The notes beneath the pieces are model-generated. The model did not search any database. It saw only the letters and a program-made list of their open reading frames with translations, and was not told the origin of the DNA. Positions 10,940 through 20,504 of a stretch of DNA of 64,000 nt are shown here, one piece after another (positions within the stretch are counted from its first letter, which is position 1; each line of letters starts with the position of its first letter). Made by a program: the position numbers and the translations under genes. The DNA is from JAEUMG01 sp046349315 (GTDB lineage Bacteria > Pseudomonadota > Alphaproteobacteria > Rhizobiales > Aestuariivirgaceae). Location of the stretch: NCBI GenBank assembly GCA_046349315.1, contig JAXMCQ010000016.1, forward strand, positions 62,001-126,000, in the 5' to 3' direction.

Positions 10940-11305
10940 ATGCCCGAATTGCTGAAGGAATATCTACCAATCGCCATCTTCATGGCGGTGGCTGGAGGAA
11001 TCGGTCTGGCGCTCATGGCATCGGCGATCGTCATCGCGATACGCAAGCCGGATCCTGAGAAACTATCCGCTTATGAATGCGGCTTCGCGCCATTCGACGA
11101 CGCCCGCATGAAGTTCGATATTCGCTTCTACCTCGTCTCGATCCTCTTCATCATTTTCGACCTTGAAGTGGCCTTCCTGTTTCCCTGGGCAATCTCGCTC
11201 GGTGATATCGGGGTCTACGGCTTCTGGTCGATGATTATCTTCCTCGCCATTCTCACCGTCGGCTTCATCTACGAATGGCGGAAGGGGGCCCTCGAATGGG
11301 ATTGA
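10940..11305 (+). CDS. nuoA: NADH-quinone oxidoreductase subunit A
   Basis: A 121-residue complex I membrane subunit with three transmembrane helices. It carries the family hallmark YECGF between helices 1 and 2 and KFDIRFYLVSILFIIFDLEVAFLFPW across helix 2, which lies near the quinone/Q-module interface. First gene of the nuo operon. Its stop overlaps the nuoB start by 10 bases, which indicates translational coupling. Confidence 0.97.
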   Translation: MPELLKEYLPIAIFMAVAGGIGLALMASAIVIAIRKPDPEKLSAYECGFAPFDDARMKFDIRFYLVSILFIIFDLEVAFLFPWAISLGDIGVYGFWSMIIFLAILTVGFIYEWRKGALEWD

Positions 11306-11832
11306 TCGAGCAGCCTAAGCCGGCGCTGACCCCCGGCCATCAGGCCTATTTTACGACAATCAACGCCGAGTTGGCAGACAGGGGTTTTCTTGTCACTGCT
11401 TCGGATGACCTCATCACCTGGGCGCGCACCGGCTCGCTCATGTGGATGACCTTCGGGCTCGCCTGCTGCGCCGTTGAAATGATGCAGGTTTCAATGCCGC
11501 GCTATGACGTCGAGCGCTTCGGCTTTGCGCCGCGCGCCAGTCCGCGCCAGTCCGATGTGATGATCGTTGCCGGCACCTTGACCAACAAGATGGCCCCGGC
11601 CTTGCGCAAGGTCTATGACCAGATGCCGGAGCCACGTTACGTCATCTCGATGGGCTCCTGCGCCAATGGCGGCGGCTATTACCACTATTCATATGCCGTC
11701 GTGCGCGGCTGCGACCGCGTGGTCCCTGTCGATGTCTATGTTCCAGGCTGCCCGCCGACCGCCGAGGCGTTGCTCTATGGAATCCTGCAATTGCAGAAGA
11801 AGATCCGCCGCGTCGGGACGCTGGAACGATAA
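11296..11832 (+). CDS. nuoB: NADH-quinone oxidoreductase subunit B
   Basis: A 178-residue peripheral complex I subunit that holds iron-sulfur cluster N2, the last electron carrier before quinone. The tandem Cys pair is in GLACCAVEMM, and the other two cluster ligands are in GSCANGGG and VPGCPPT. I start at the ATG inside the nuoA tail (MGLIEQPKP), preceded by GGGGG. An alternative start 7 codons upstream would add residues not expected for the family. Confidence 0.97.
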   Translation: MGLIEQPKPALTPGHQAYFTTINAELADRGFLVTASDDLITWARTGSLMWMTFGLACCAVEMMQVSMPRYDVERFGFAPRASPRQSDVMIVAGTLTNKMAPALRKVYDQMPEPRYVISMGSCANGGGYYHYSYAVVRGCDRVVPVDVYVPGCPPTAEALLYGILQLQKKIRRVGTLER

Positions 11833-11834
11833 GC

Positions 11835-12437
11835 ATGAGCGAAGCTCTCACAGCGCTGAACGCTCATGTGGCGGCCAAGCTTGGCGACGCGATCACTGAA
11901 AGCAAGATCGCCTATGGCGAACTGACGCTCCGGGCCGTTCCCGACAAGATCATCGAAGTCCTGCGCTTCTTGCGCGACGACCCGGAATGCCGCTTCGTGT
12001 GTTTCACCGATCTCTGCGGCGCCGATTATCCGCAGCGCGAGCGACGCTTCGACGTCGTCTATCATCTCCTCAGCCCCTACAAGAACCATCGCATCCGCGT
12101 AAAGATCGATGCCGACGAGGAAAGCATGGTTCCGAGCGTCATCGACGTGTTTCCGGCCGCTGATTGGTTCGAGCGCGAAGTGTTCGACCTCTACGGCGTC
12201 CTTTTCTCCGGCCACCCCGATCTTCGCCGGATTTTGACGGACTACGGCTTCTCCGGTCATCCATTACGCAAGGACTTCCCGCTGACCGGGCACGTCGAGG
12301 TTCGCTATGACGACCAGGCGAAGCGCGTCGTCTACGAGCCGGTCAAGCTCGTCCAGGAATTCCGCAGCTTCGATTATTTGAGCCCGTGGGAAGGGACAGA
12401 CTACGTCCTTCCGGGTGACGAGAAGGCCAAGCAATGA
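11835..12437 (+). CDS. nuoC: NADH-quinone oxidoreductase subunit C
   Basis: A 200-residue 30-kDa subunit of the complex I Q-module. The family signature is WFEREVFDLYGVLFSGHPDLRRIL followed by DYGFSGHPLRKDFPLTGH. It is separate from nuoD, as in alphaproteobacteria and unlike the E. coli NuoCD fusion. The gene begins 3 bases after nuoB and overlaps nuoD by 4 bases. Confidence 0.97.
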   Translation: MSEALTALNAHVAAKLGDAITESKIAYGELTLRAVPDKIIEVLRFLRDDPECRFVCFTDLCGADYPQRERRFDVVYHLLSPYKNHRIRVKIDADEESMVPSVIDVFPAADWFEREVFDLYGVLFSGHPDLRRILTDYGFSGHPLRKDFPLTGHVEVRYDDQAKRVVYEPVKLVQEFRSFDYLSPWEGTDYVLPGDEKAKQ

Positions 12438-13624
12438 GCGACGCGCAATTGCGCAATTTTACGATCAACTTCGGCCCGCAGCATCCGGCGGCGCACGGCG
12501 TTTTGCGTCTCGTGCTGGAACTCGACGGCGAAGTCGTTACCCGTGTCGATCCGCATATTGGCCTGCTGCACCGGGGAACGGAAAAGCTCATCGAGTACAA
12601 GACCTATTTGCAGGCGGTTCCATACTTCGACCGACTAGACTATGTCGCGCCGATGAACCAGGAGCATGCCTATGCCCTGGCGGTTGAGAAGCTTCTCGAC
12701 ATTCAGGTTCCACGTCGGGGCCAACTTATCCGCGTGCTCTATTCCGAGATCGGACGATTGCTGTCGCATCTCCTCAACGTCACGACGCAGGCCATGGACG
12801 TCGGCGCTCTGACGCCTCCCTTGTGGGGCTTCGAGGAGCGCGAGAAGCTGATGGTCTTCTATGAGCGCGCTTCGGGCTCGCGCATGCATGCCGCCTACGT
12901 TCGTCCTGGCGGCGTTCATCAGGATCTTCCGCAGCAACTCATCGACGATATCTGGGGCTTCTGCGAGCATCACCCGAAAGTCCTCGACGACATCGAAGGA
13001 TTGCTCACCGAGAACCGCATCTTCAAGCAGCGCAATGTCGATATTGGCGTTGTGAAGCTTGCGGACTGCTTTGCCTGGGGCTTCTCAGGGGTAATGGTCA
13101 GGGGATCGGGCGCCGCCTGGGACTTACGTCGCGCGCAGCCTTATGAATGCTACTCCGAACTCGATTTCGAGATCCCGATCGGTAAGAACGGCGATTGCTA
13201 CGATCGATATCTGATCCGCATGGAAGAGATGCGCCAGTCGGTGCGCATCATGAAGCAGTGCATCGAGCGATTGAACCAGCCTGACGGGCAGGGGCCTGTT
13301 TCATCCGCCGATGGCAAGATCGTGCCGCCGCACCGCGCCGACATGAAGCGCTCGATGGAAGCGCTCATCCACCATTTCAAGCTCTATACCGAGGGCTACA
13401 AAGTGCCCGAGGGCGAGGTCTATGCGGCCGTCGAAGCGCCCAAGGGCGAGTTCGGCGTCTATCTGGTCGCCGATGGTACCAACAAGCCTTATCGCTGCAG
13501 GATTCGCGCGCCGGGCTTTGCGCATTTGCAGGCCATGGATTTCATGTGCCGCGGCCACATGCTGGCCGACGTCTCCGCGGTGCTGGGTTCCCTCGACATT
13601 GTCTTCGGCGAGGTCGACCGATGA
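12434..13624 (+). CDS. nuoD: NADH-quinone oxidoreductase subunit D
   Basis: A 396-residue 49-kDa subunit that forms the quinone-binding cavity together with NuoB. The N-terminus has GPQHPAAHGVLRL, with the loop His near the quinone head group, then PHIGLLHRGTEKL. The C-terminus ends GSLDIVFGEVDR, which is canonical. The stop codon overlaps the ATG of the DUF559 ORF in an ATGA arrangement. The following nuo gene is displaced by about 0.6 kb because of the insertion described at 13632-14190. Confidence 0.97.
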   Translation: MSDAQLRNFTINFGPQHPAAHGVLRLVLELDGEVVTRVDPHIGLLHRGTEKLIEYKTYLQAVPYFDRLDYVAPMNQEHAYALAVEKLLDIQVPRRGQLIRVLYSEIGRLLSHLLNVTTQAMDVGALTPPLWGFEEREKLMVFYERASGSRMHAAYVRPGGVHQDLPQQLIDDIWGFCEHHPKVLDDIEGLLTENRIFKQRNVDIGVVKLADCFAWGFSGVMVRGSGAAWDLRRAQPYECYSELDFEIPIGKNGDCYDRYLIRMEEMRQSVRIMKQCIERLNQPDGQGPVSSADGKIVPPHRADMKRSMEALIHHFKLYTEGYKVPEGEVYAAVEAPKGEFGVYLVADGTNKPYRCRIRAPGFAHLQAMDFMCRGHMLADVSAVLGSLDIVFGEVDR

Positions 13625-14373
13625 CCGCGGGCATGACCCCCACCCCAGCCCTCCCCCTTGCTGGGGGAGGGAGCTCAGAGAATTTGCACGTCACCTCTCC
13701 CGGGAAGGGGGAGGTCGGCGCGAAGCGCCGGGTGGGGGTCTCCCGCTTCGATCGGACGCCGGCAAAGACATTTCGCGCGCGTAAGTTAAGGGTTGCGCAG
13801 ACACCCGCCGAGGCAAAGCTTTGGTCGCGTCTGCGAAACAGCGCTTTGCACGGCGTTGCATTTAGACGCCAGCATCCGGTTGGTAGCTTTGTTTTGGACT
13901 TCTATGCGCCGGCAGCTCGGCTAGCTGTGGAATTGGATGGCAGCCAGCACAACGAAGACGGTCATCAGATTCGCGACAAGGCGCGGGACCTTTGGCTCTC
14001 GAGTAGGGGCATTCGAACCTTGCGCTTCTGGAATATCGATGTGCTCAAAGACATCGAAACCGTGCTGGCGACTATCTGGCAAGCGATTGACGAAGCGACC
14101 CCCACCCCAGCCCTCCCCCTTGCCAGGGGAGGGAGCTTAGAGGTCACCTCCCCGGGAAGGGGGAGGTCGGCGCGAAGCGCCGGGTGGGGGGCACTCGATT
14201 GGATCGGGGATCAGACTCATGAGTGTCCGTCGTCTCGGTCCCGATCAACCCGCAAGTTTCGAATTCACCGAGCCCAATCTTGCCTGGGCCAAGGCGACGA
14301 TCGCCAAATATCCGCCGGGCAAGCAGGCTTCGGCCGTGTTGCCGGTGCTCTGGCGCGCGCAGGAACAGAATGA
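13621..14373 (+). CDS. DUF559 (Vsr-like, PD-(D/E)XK fold) protein inserted in the nuo operon
   Basis: The DUF559 core lies at about 13780-14095. It shows ARKLR..QTPAEAKLWSRLR, FRRQHPVGSFVLDFY and LAVELDGSQH; the Asp of VLDF and the E-x-D fit a PD-(D/E)XK nuclease site related to Vsr. The tail NIDVLKDIETVL is also typical. The ORF can start at the ATG overlapping the nuoD stop, in which case it translates the whole left repeat, or at GTG 13732 after a repeat-derived GGGGGAGG. It has no stop at the end of the domain: it runs through the right repeat in the same frame and ends 155 bases inside nuoE. Base composition is visibly more A/T-rich than in nuo. Activity is unproven. Confidence 0.75.
   Translation: MTAGMTPTPALPLAGGGSSENLHVTSPGKGEVGAKRRVGVSRFDRTPAKTFRARKLRVAQTPAEAKLWSRLRNSALHGVAFRRQHPVGSFVLDFYAPAARLAVELDGSQHNEDGHQIRDKARDLWLSSRGIRTLRFWNIDVLKDIETVLATIWQAIDEATPTPALPLARGGSLEVTSPGRGRSARSAGWGALDWIGDQTHECPSSRSRSTRKFRIHRAQSCLGQGDDRQISAGQAGFGRVAGALARAGTE
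13636..13743. repeat. Family A repeat, left copy flanking DUF559
   Basis: Begins ACCCCCACCCCAGCCC, then CTCCCCCTTGC, a GGGGGAGGG box, a variable middle, and a second half with GGAAGGGGGAGG and GGCGCGAAGCGCC followed by GGGTGGGGG. It is identical to the right copy over its first 26 bases and over about 40 bases of the second half. Internal palindromes would fold in RNA. Confidence 0.8.
14098..14190. repeat. Family A repeat, right copy flanking DUF559
   Basis: Same order of boxes as the left copy but with a shorter middle. Its start lies exactly 462 bases (a multiple of three) after the left copy, so both copies are read in the same frame as the DUF559 ORF. Confidence 0.8.
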
Positions 14374-14934
14374 CGGCTGGATCTCGCGGGCCGCCATGGA
14401 ATATGTCGGCCGCATGCTCGATATGGCCTATATCCGCGTATACGAGATCGCAACCTTCTACACGATGTTCCAACTGTCGCCGGTCGGCAGCAAGGCCCAT
14501 ATCCAGGTTTGCGGAACGACGCCCTGCATGCTGCGCGGCGCGGAAGACCTGAAGGCGGTCTGCCGCCGCAAGATTAGCCCGGACGCCCATCAGCTTTCGG
14601 CCGATGGCGCATTCTCCTGGGAAGAAGTCGAATGCCTTGGTGCTTGCGTGAATGCGCCGATGGTCCAGATCTTCAAGGACACATATGAAGATCTGACACC
14701 CCAAAGCTTCGAGAAGCTGATCGATGACATTGCTGCTGGTAGGCCCGTCAAGCCAGGCCCACAGAACGGTCGGCAATTATCGGCGCCGGAAGGTGGGGCG
14801 ACGACGCTGCTCGACGCGACGCTATACGATAAGGCTCGGACCTTCGAGCGTGTCGAGGCACCTCCGCCGCCGCCTCCCGCTCCGCCGCCTGCTGCGGCGG
14901 CCGATCCCGCCAAGCCTAAGCCGGAGAAGAGCTG

Positions 14935-14935
<1 letters not shown>
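14219..14935 (+). CDS. nuoE: NADH-quinone oxidoreductase subunit E
   Basis: A 238-residue 24-kDa subunit of the NADH-oxidising module, with a thioredoxin-like [2Fe-2S] domain (N1a). Ligands are in VCGTTPCMLRGA and ECLGACVNAPM. Residues 160 to the end form a Pro/Ala/Lys-rich tail with a run of prolines, a low-complexity extension often seen in Rhizobiales NuoE. Its start lies 29 bases after the right DUF559 repeat, and its first 155 bases are overlapped by the DUF559 ORF in another frame. Confidence 0.95.
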
Positions 14936-16242
<1,307 letters not shown>

Positions 16243-16246
16243 CCGG

Positions 16247-16651
16247 ATGAGGGCTGGCGAGCACATTGTCGGTGGACTTGCGGTGGTCGCCATGTTGGCG
16301 GGTCCGGACGCGCGCGCTGCCGACGTGAGCGAGCTTCTCGGCAATTGGGGCGGTGATGCTTTCCGCGCTTATGACTGCAAAGGCGCACCCGGTTCGGAAG
16401 TCATGCCGGTTACTGTCTCCAGGGGCGAGGCCGGCGAGGTATCGGTCAGCGCTTATGAGTGGGGTTGCAGCTCCACGAACTGGCAGGAGCGCGGGCCCTT
16501 CATCTGGACCGATACGACCTGCGGGCATGAAGGCACGGAAGAGACGACGAACGAGCATGTCGAACTCGCGCTGTCGAGCGACGGCAGGCTCGTTCTGGTC
16601 AGGGATAGTTCCATCGACGTGCTGACCCGCTGCCCTGCGGAGGTGCAATAA
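16247..16651 (+). CDS. Hypothetical secreted protein between nuoF and nuoG
   Basis: A 134-residue protein with a signal peptide: hydrophobic core GGLAVVAMLAG and an ARA cleavage site at about residue 24. The mature part has WGGDAF, an YDCKG Cys and further Cys residues (about five in all), which suggests periplasmic disulfides. I recognise no family. It starts 4 bases after nuoF and ends 2 bases before the DUF3291 gene, so it is co-transcribed with complex I. Its role there is unknown. Confidence 0.7.
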   Translation: MRAGEHIVGGLAVVAMLAGPDARAADVSELLGNWGGDAFRAYDCKGAPGSEVMPVTVSRGEAGEVSVSAYEWGCSSTNWQERGPFIWTDTTCGHEGTEETTNEHVELALSSDGRLVLVRDSSIDVLTRCPAEVQ

Positions 16652-16653
16652 TC

Positions 16654-17109
16654 ATGCAGCTCGCCGAACTCAATGTCGGTTACTTCCGCTATCCGACCTC
16701 CGATCCGCGGATGGCCGAGTTCATGGACAATCTCGACCGTGTCAATGCCTTGGCCGAGCGTTCGCCCGGTTTTATCTGGCGTCTTGCCGGCGACAACAAC
16801 AACGCGACGGAGTTTCGCATCGGTGACGACATGGCCGTCAATCTCTCGGTCTGGGAATCGCCGAAGGCTCTCGAGGATTACGTTTTCAAGACCGTCCATG
16901 CGCGCTTTTACGAGCAGCGCGGCAACTGGTTCGTGAAGATGGACACGCCGCATATGGTCTTCTGGTGGGTTGAGGAGGGGCACCGGCCGACCCTCGATGA
17001 AGCCTATCAGCGGCTCATGCACTACACGAAGAACGGCCCCTCCGATTATGCCTTCGGTTGGGCCGAGGTCATGGATATCGAGCGTTGGCGCAGCCAACGT
17101 TGTGCCTGA
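16654..17109 (+). CDS. DUF3291 domain protein
   Basis: A 151-residue cytoplasmic protein matching DUF3291 in its characteristic pattern: LAELNVGYFRYP, FMDNLDRVNALAERSPGFIWRL, then NLSVWES and FWWVEEGHRPTLDEA. The fold is a ferredoxin-like (dimeric alpha/beta barrel) type related to monooxygenase-like or heme-degrading small proteins. No function is established for the family. It lies in the nuo operon between a secreted protein and nuoG, 11 bases before nuoG, and is likely co-translated. Confidence 0.8.
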   Translation: MQLAELNVGYFRYPTSDPRMAEFMDNLDRVNALAERSPGFIWRLAGDNNNATEFRIGDDMAVNLSVWESPKALEDYVFKTVHARFYEQRGNWFVKMDTPHMVFWWVEEGHRPTLDEAYQRLMHYTKNGPSDYAFGWAEVMDIERWRSQRCA

Positions 17110-17120
17110 TGGAATGAACG

Positions 17121-19214
17121 ATGCCAAAGATTAAAATCGACGGCAGTGAGATCGAGGTCGAGAACGGTACGACCCTGCTGCAGGCGTGCGAGATCGCCGG
17201 CGCCGAAGTGCCGCGTTTCTGCTATCACGAGCGCCTGTCCATCGCCGGCAATTGCCGCATGTGCCTGGTCGAGGTGAAGGGCACGCCGAAGCCCCAGGCC
17301 TCCTGCGCCATGTCGGTCAATGATTTGCGCCCCGGTCCCAATGGCGAGCCGCCGGAAGTCTTCACCAGGACGCCGCAGGTGAAGAAGGCGCGCGAAGGGG
17401 TGATGGAGTTCCTGCTCATCAACCATCCGCTCGATTGCCCGATCTGCGACCAGGGCGGCGAATGCGACCTGCAGGACCAGGCCATGGCCTATGGCATCGA
17501 TCGCAACCGCTTCCATGAGAACAAGCGCGCGGTTGAAGACAAGTATATCGGCCCGCTCGTCAAGACTTCGATGAACCGCTGCATCCAGTGCACGCGCTGC
17601 GTCCGCTTCACGACCGAAGTCGGCGGCGTTGAGGACCTCGGTGCGATCGGCCGCGGCGAGGATATGGAGATCACCACTTATCTCGAACGCGCCATGACGT
17701 CGGAGTTGCAGGGCAATGTCATCGATCTTTGCCCGGTCGGTGCGCTGACATCCAAGCCCTATGAATTCAAGGCCAGGCCCTGGGAATTGCGCAAGACCGA
17801 AACCATCGACGTGATGGATGCGGTCGGCTCGAATATTCGTGTTGATGCGCGCGGCCGCGAGGTAATGCGCATCCTGCCGCGCAGCAATGACGACGTGAAC
17901 GAAGAGTGGATCACCGATAAGTCCCGCTTCGTGTGGGACGGCCTGAAAACGCAGCGCCTCGACCGGCCCTATATCCGCGAAATGGGCAAATTGCGCCCGG
18001 CCACGTGGAATGAAGCCTTCGCCCGCATTGCCGAGCAGATCAAGAAGACCTCGCCCGAGCGCATCGGCGTATTGATGGGCGACCTCAATTCGGTCGAGGA
18101 AATGTATTCGCTGAAGACACTCGCAACCTCGCTCGGCATTGGCAATGTCGACTGCCGCCAGGATGGCTCGCCGCTTGGCGAAGCGGGTGGCCGCGCCGGA
18201 TATATTTTCAATCCCGGCATCACCGGCATCGAGAAGGCGGATGCGATCCTTCTCATCGGCACCAATCCGCGCATGGAAGCCTCCGTGCTCAATTCCCGCA
18301 TCCGCAAGGCATGGCGCAATCGCGCTGTACCCGTCGGCGTGATCGGCGAGCGCGCGGATCTGACTTACGAATACACCTATCTCGGCGCCGGACCCGATAC
18401 GTTGACTGAGATGGTCGAAGGCCGTGCTGGCTTTGTCGAAAAGCTGAAGAATGCCAAGGCGCCATTGATCATTGTCGGCGCCGGCGCCGTCGCGCGCCCC
18501 GATGGCAAAGCCGTGCTGGCGAATGCGGCGAAGATTGCGCAAGCCTGCGGCGCCATCAAGGATGACTGGAACGGCTTTGCCGTGCTCCACACCGCCGCAG
18601 GTCGCGTCGGCGGATTGGACATTTGCGCGCTGCCGGCCCAGGGCGGCCGCGCGACTCGCGATATCCTTGCCGGTGCAGCTGCCGGTGATATCGACTTCGT
18701 CTATCTTCTGGGTGCCGACGAGATCGACATGGCCTCGCTCGGCCGTGCCTTCGTTGTCTATCAGGGCACGCATGGCGATGCCGGTGCGCATCGCGCCGAT
18801 GTCATCCTTCCCGGCGCTGCCTATACAGAGAAATTCGGAACCTTTATCAACACCGAAGGCCGCGCCCAGCTTGCCTATCGCGCTGCCTTCCCGCCGGGCG
18901 AGGCGCGGGAGGATTGGGCAATTCTCCGCGCCCTTTCCGAAATCCTCGGCAAGAAACTGCCGTGGGATTCGCTCGATCAGTTGCGCGCCGAGCTCTACAA
19001 GGCCGCGCCGCACCTAGCCCGCGTCAACCAGTTCGTACCGGCGGATGTATCCGGATTGCAGGAATTGGCGGCCCAGGCCGGCACGATGTCCGCGGACACG
19101 TTCCATTCGCCGGTGCGCGACTTCTATCTGACAAACCCGATCGCGCGGGCGTCCTTCACCATGGCCGAGTGTTCTGCCTTGCGGCATCGCACCCGCTTGC
19201 AGGCAGCGGAGTAG
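17121..19214 (+). CDS. nuoG: NADH-quinone oxidoreductase subunit G
   Basis: A 697-residue 75-kDa subunit carrying the iron-sulfur relay. The [2Fe-2S] ligands are Cys34, Cys45, Cys48 and Cys62. The His-Cys3 cluster (N5) is in HPLDCPICDQGGECDLQD, and N4 is in RCIQCTRCVRF plus CPVG. The molybdopterin-type domain follows from about 220 to the end without catalytic residues, as usual. The extra N7 cluster motif of E. coli is not seen. Length and start (MPKIKIDG) fit alphaproteobacterial homologues. Confidence 0.98.
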   Translation: MPKIKIDGSEIEVENGTTLLQACEIAGAEVPRFCYHERLSIAGNCRMCLVEVKGTPKPQASCAMSVNDLRPGPNGEPPEVFTRTPQVKKAREGVMEFLLINHPLDCPICDQGGECDLQDQAMAYGIDRNRFHENKRAVEDKYIGPLVKTSMNRCIQCTRCVRFTTEVGGVEDLGAIGRGEDMEITTYLERAMTSELQGNVIDLCPVGALTSKPYEFKARPWELRKTETIDVMDAVGSNIRVDARGREVMRILPRSNDDVNEEWITDKSRFVWDGLKTQRLDRPYIREMGKLRPATWNEAFARIAEQIKKTSPERIGVLMGDLNSVEEMYSLKTLATSLGIGNVDCRQDGSPLGEAGGRAGYIFNPGITGIEKADAILLIGTNPRMEASVLNSRIRKAWRNRAVPVGVIGERADLTYEYTYLGAGPDTLTEMVEGRAGFVEKLKNAKAPLIIVGAGAVARPDGKAVLANAAKIAQACGAIKDDWNGFAVLHTAAGRVGGLDICALPAQGGRATRDILAGAAAGDIDFVYLLGADEIDMASLGRAFVVYQGTHGDAGAHRADVILPGAAYTEKFGTFINTEGRAQLAYRAAFPPGEAREDWAILRALSEILGKKLPWDSLDQLRAELYKAAPHLARVNQFVPADVSGLQELAAQAGTMSADTFHSPVRDFYLTNPIARASFTMAECSALRHRTRLQAAE

Positions 19215-19217
19215 GTC

Positions 19218-20255
19218 ATGACCGAAGTTCTTCTCGCAGTCGGCTGGGTCGTGTTCATGAGCGTGGTGCTGCTCGTATCGCTCCTTATCGTCATCGCCTT
19301 CCTGCTGCTCGCCGACCGCAAAGTATGGGCGGCGGTGCAGATGCGCCGCGGCCCCAATGTCGTCGGGCCCTGGGGCTTGTTCCAGTCTTTTGCCGATCTC
19401 CTGAAATTCGTCTTCAAGGAAGTCGTAATCCCCGATGGCGCCAACAAGGGCGTCTTCATGATCGCGCCTTTGGTGACCTGCATCCTGGCCCTGTCGGCCT
19501 GGGCGGTCATCCCGCTCGACCAAGGATGGGTCATTGCCGAGATCAATGTCGGCATCCTGTTCCTGTTCGCGATTTCCTCGCTCGGCGTCTATGGCGTCAT
19601 CATGGGCGGCTGGGCCTCGAACTCGAAATATCCCTTCCTTGCCGCGCTGCGCTCGGCGGCGCAGATGGTGTCCTATGAAGTCTCGATCGGCTTCGTCATC
19701 ATCACCGTTCTGCTTTGCGCCGGATCGCTCAACCTGTCCGACATTGTCTTGAGTCAGCGGACCGGTCTTGGCACATCGGTCGGCCTGCCGAATTCCTTCC
19801 TCGATTGGTACTGGCTGCCGCTGCTGCCGATGTTCGTCGTCTTCTTCGTTTCGGCCTTGGCCGAGACCAACCGGCCGCCCTTTGATCTTGTCGAAGCCGA
19901 ATCCGAACTTGTTGCCGGCTTCATGGTGGAATATTCGTCGACGCCGTATCTGCTCTTCATGCTGGGCGAGTATGTCGCCATCGTCACCATGTGCGCCATG
20001 ACGGCGATCCTGTTCATGGGTGGATGGCTGCCCCCGGTCGATATTCCGCCTTTCAATTGGATCCCTGGGATCATCTGGTTCCTGGTAAAACTCTGTTTCG
20101 TCTTCTTCATGTTCGCAATGGTGAAGGCGATCGTCCCACGCTACCGCTACGACCAGCTCATGCGACTTGGCTGGAAGGTCTTCTTGCCCTTGTCGCTGGC
20201 CTGGGTCGTCATCACGGCGGGCGTGCTCGTCGCCTTCGGGTGGGTGCCGAAATGA
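19218..20255 (+). CDS. nuoH: NADH-quinone oxidoreductase subunit H
   Basis: A 345-residue eight-helix membrane subunit joining the quinone site to the proton channels. The conserved loop is ADRKVWAAVQMRRGPNVVGPWG, and the acidic quinone-chamber motif is AETNRPPFDLVEAESELVAGF. It follows nuoG by 3 bases and shares an ATGA overlap with the small membrane protein gene downstream. Confidence 0.98.
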   Translation: MTEVLLAVGWVVFMSVVLLVSLLIVIAFLLLADRKVWAAVQMRRGPNVVGPWGLFQSFADLLKFVFKEVVIPDGANKGVFMIAPLVTCILALSAWAVIPLDQGWVIAEINVGILFLFAISSLGVYGVIMGGWASNSKYPFLAALRSAAQMVSYEVSIGFVIITVLLCAGSLNLSDIVLSQRTGLGTSVGLPNSFLDWYWLPLLPMFVVFFVSALAETNRPPFDLVEAESELVAGFMVEYSSTPYLLFMLGEYVAIVTMCAMTAILFMGGWLPPVDIPPFNWIPGIIWFLVKLCFVFFMFAMVKAIVPRYRYDQLMRLGWKVFLPLSLAWVVITAGVLVAFGWVPK

Positions 20256-20497
20256 CCGCGCATTTTTACGGGATCATCGGAGCTCTCGTCTTTCTGGTTG
20301 CGGGTCTGGTTGAATTTGCGCTTTTCCAGTCTTTGGTTTATCCGGCTTTGCGGCGCCGCCACGAGACGGCCAAGCTGACGGCGAGCCAAGGCCCCGATCC
20401 GTCCCGCTACCTTTCCCTCGTCCAGGTCCAGAGCCTCGTGATCTTGCCGATCATCGGCTTCATGTTGGGCGACCGCATCAAAATGCTTCTCGGGTGA
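20252..20497 (+). CDS. Small two-helix membrane protein within the nuo operon
   Basis: An 81-residue protein with two transmembrane helices (IIGALVFLVAGLVEFALF and VQSLVILPIIGFMLG) joined by a polar loop LRRRHETAKLTAS. It begins in an ATGA overlap with nuoH and ends 7 bases before nuoI, so it should be made along with complex I. I do not know the family; it is not one of the 14 core Nuo subunits. It could be an accessory or assembly factor, but that is inference from position only. Confidence 0.7.
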   Translation: MTAHFYGIIGALVFLVAGLVEFALFQSLVYPALRRRHETAKLTASQGPDPSRYLSLVQVQSLVILPIIGFMLGDRIKMLLG

Positions 20498-20504
20498 GTC
20501 AGTC

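Larger units (their letters stand above)
13632..14190. mobile_element. Putative DUF559-repeat insertion unit within nuoD-nuoE
   Basis: Two near-identical repeats (13636-13743 and 14098-14190) flank a DUF559 ORF. Removing the unit would leave about 40 bases between nuoD and nuoE, close to the spacing elsewhere in the operon. There is no transposase and no clear target-site duplication. Mobility is inferred from position and structure. Confidence 0.45.

Noticed and set aside
13636..14190. CRISPR array or insertion sequence at the DUF559 locus
   Set aside because: There are only two repeats, they are long and palindromic with no spacer series, and no transposase gene is present.
17046..19013. 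Long open frame on the minus strand opposite nuoG (655 codons)
   Set aside because: It mirrors nuoG, whose Cys motifs and length are canonical. Long antisense frames are expected in GC-rich DNA; it has no SD or recognisable motif.
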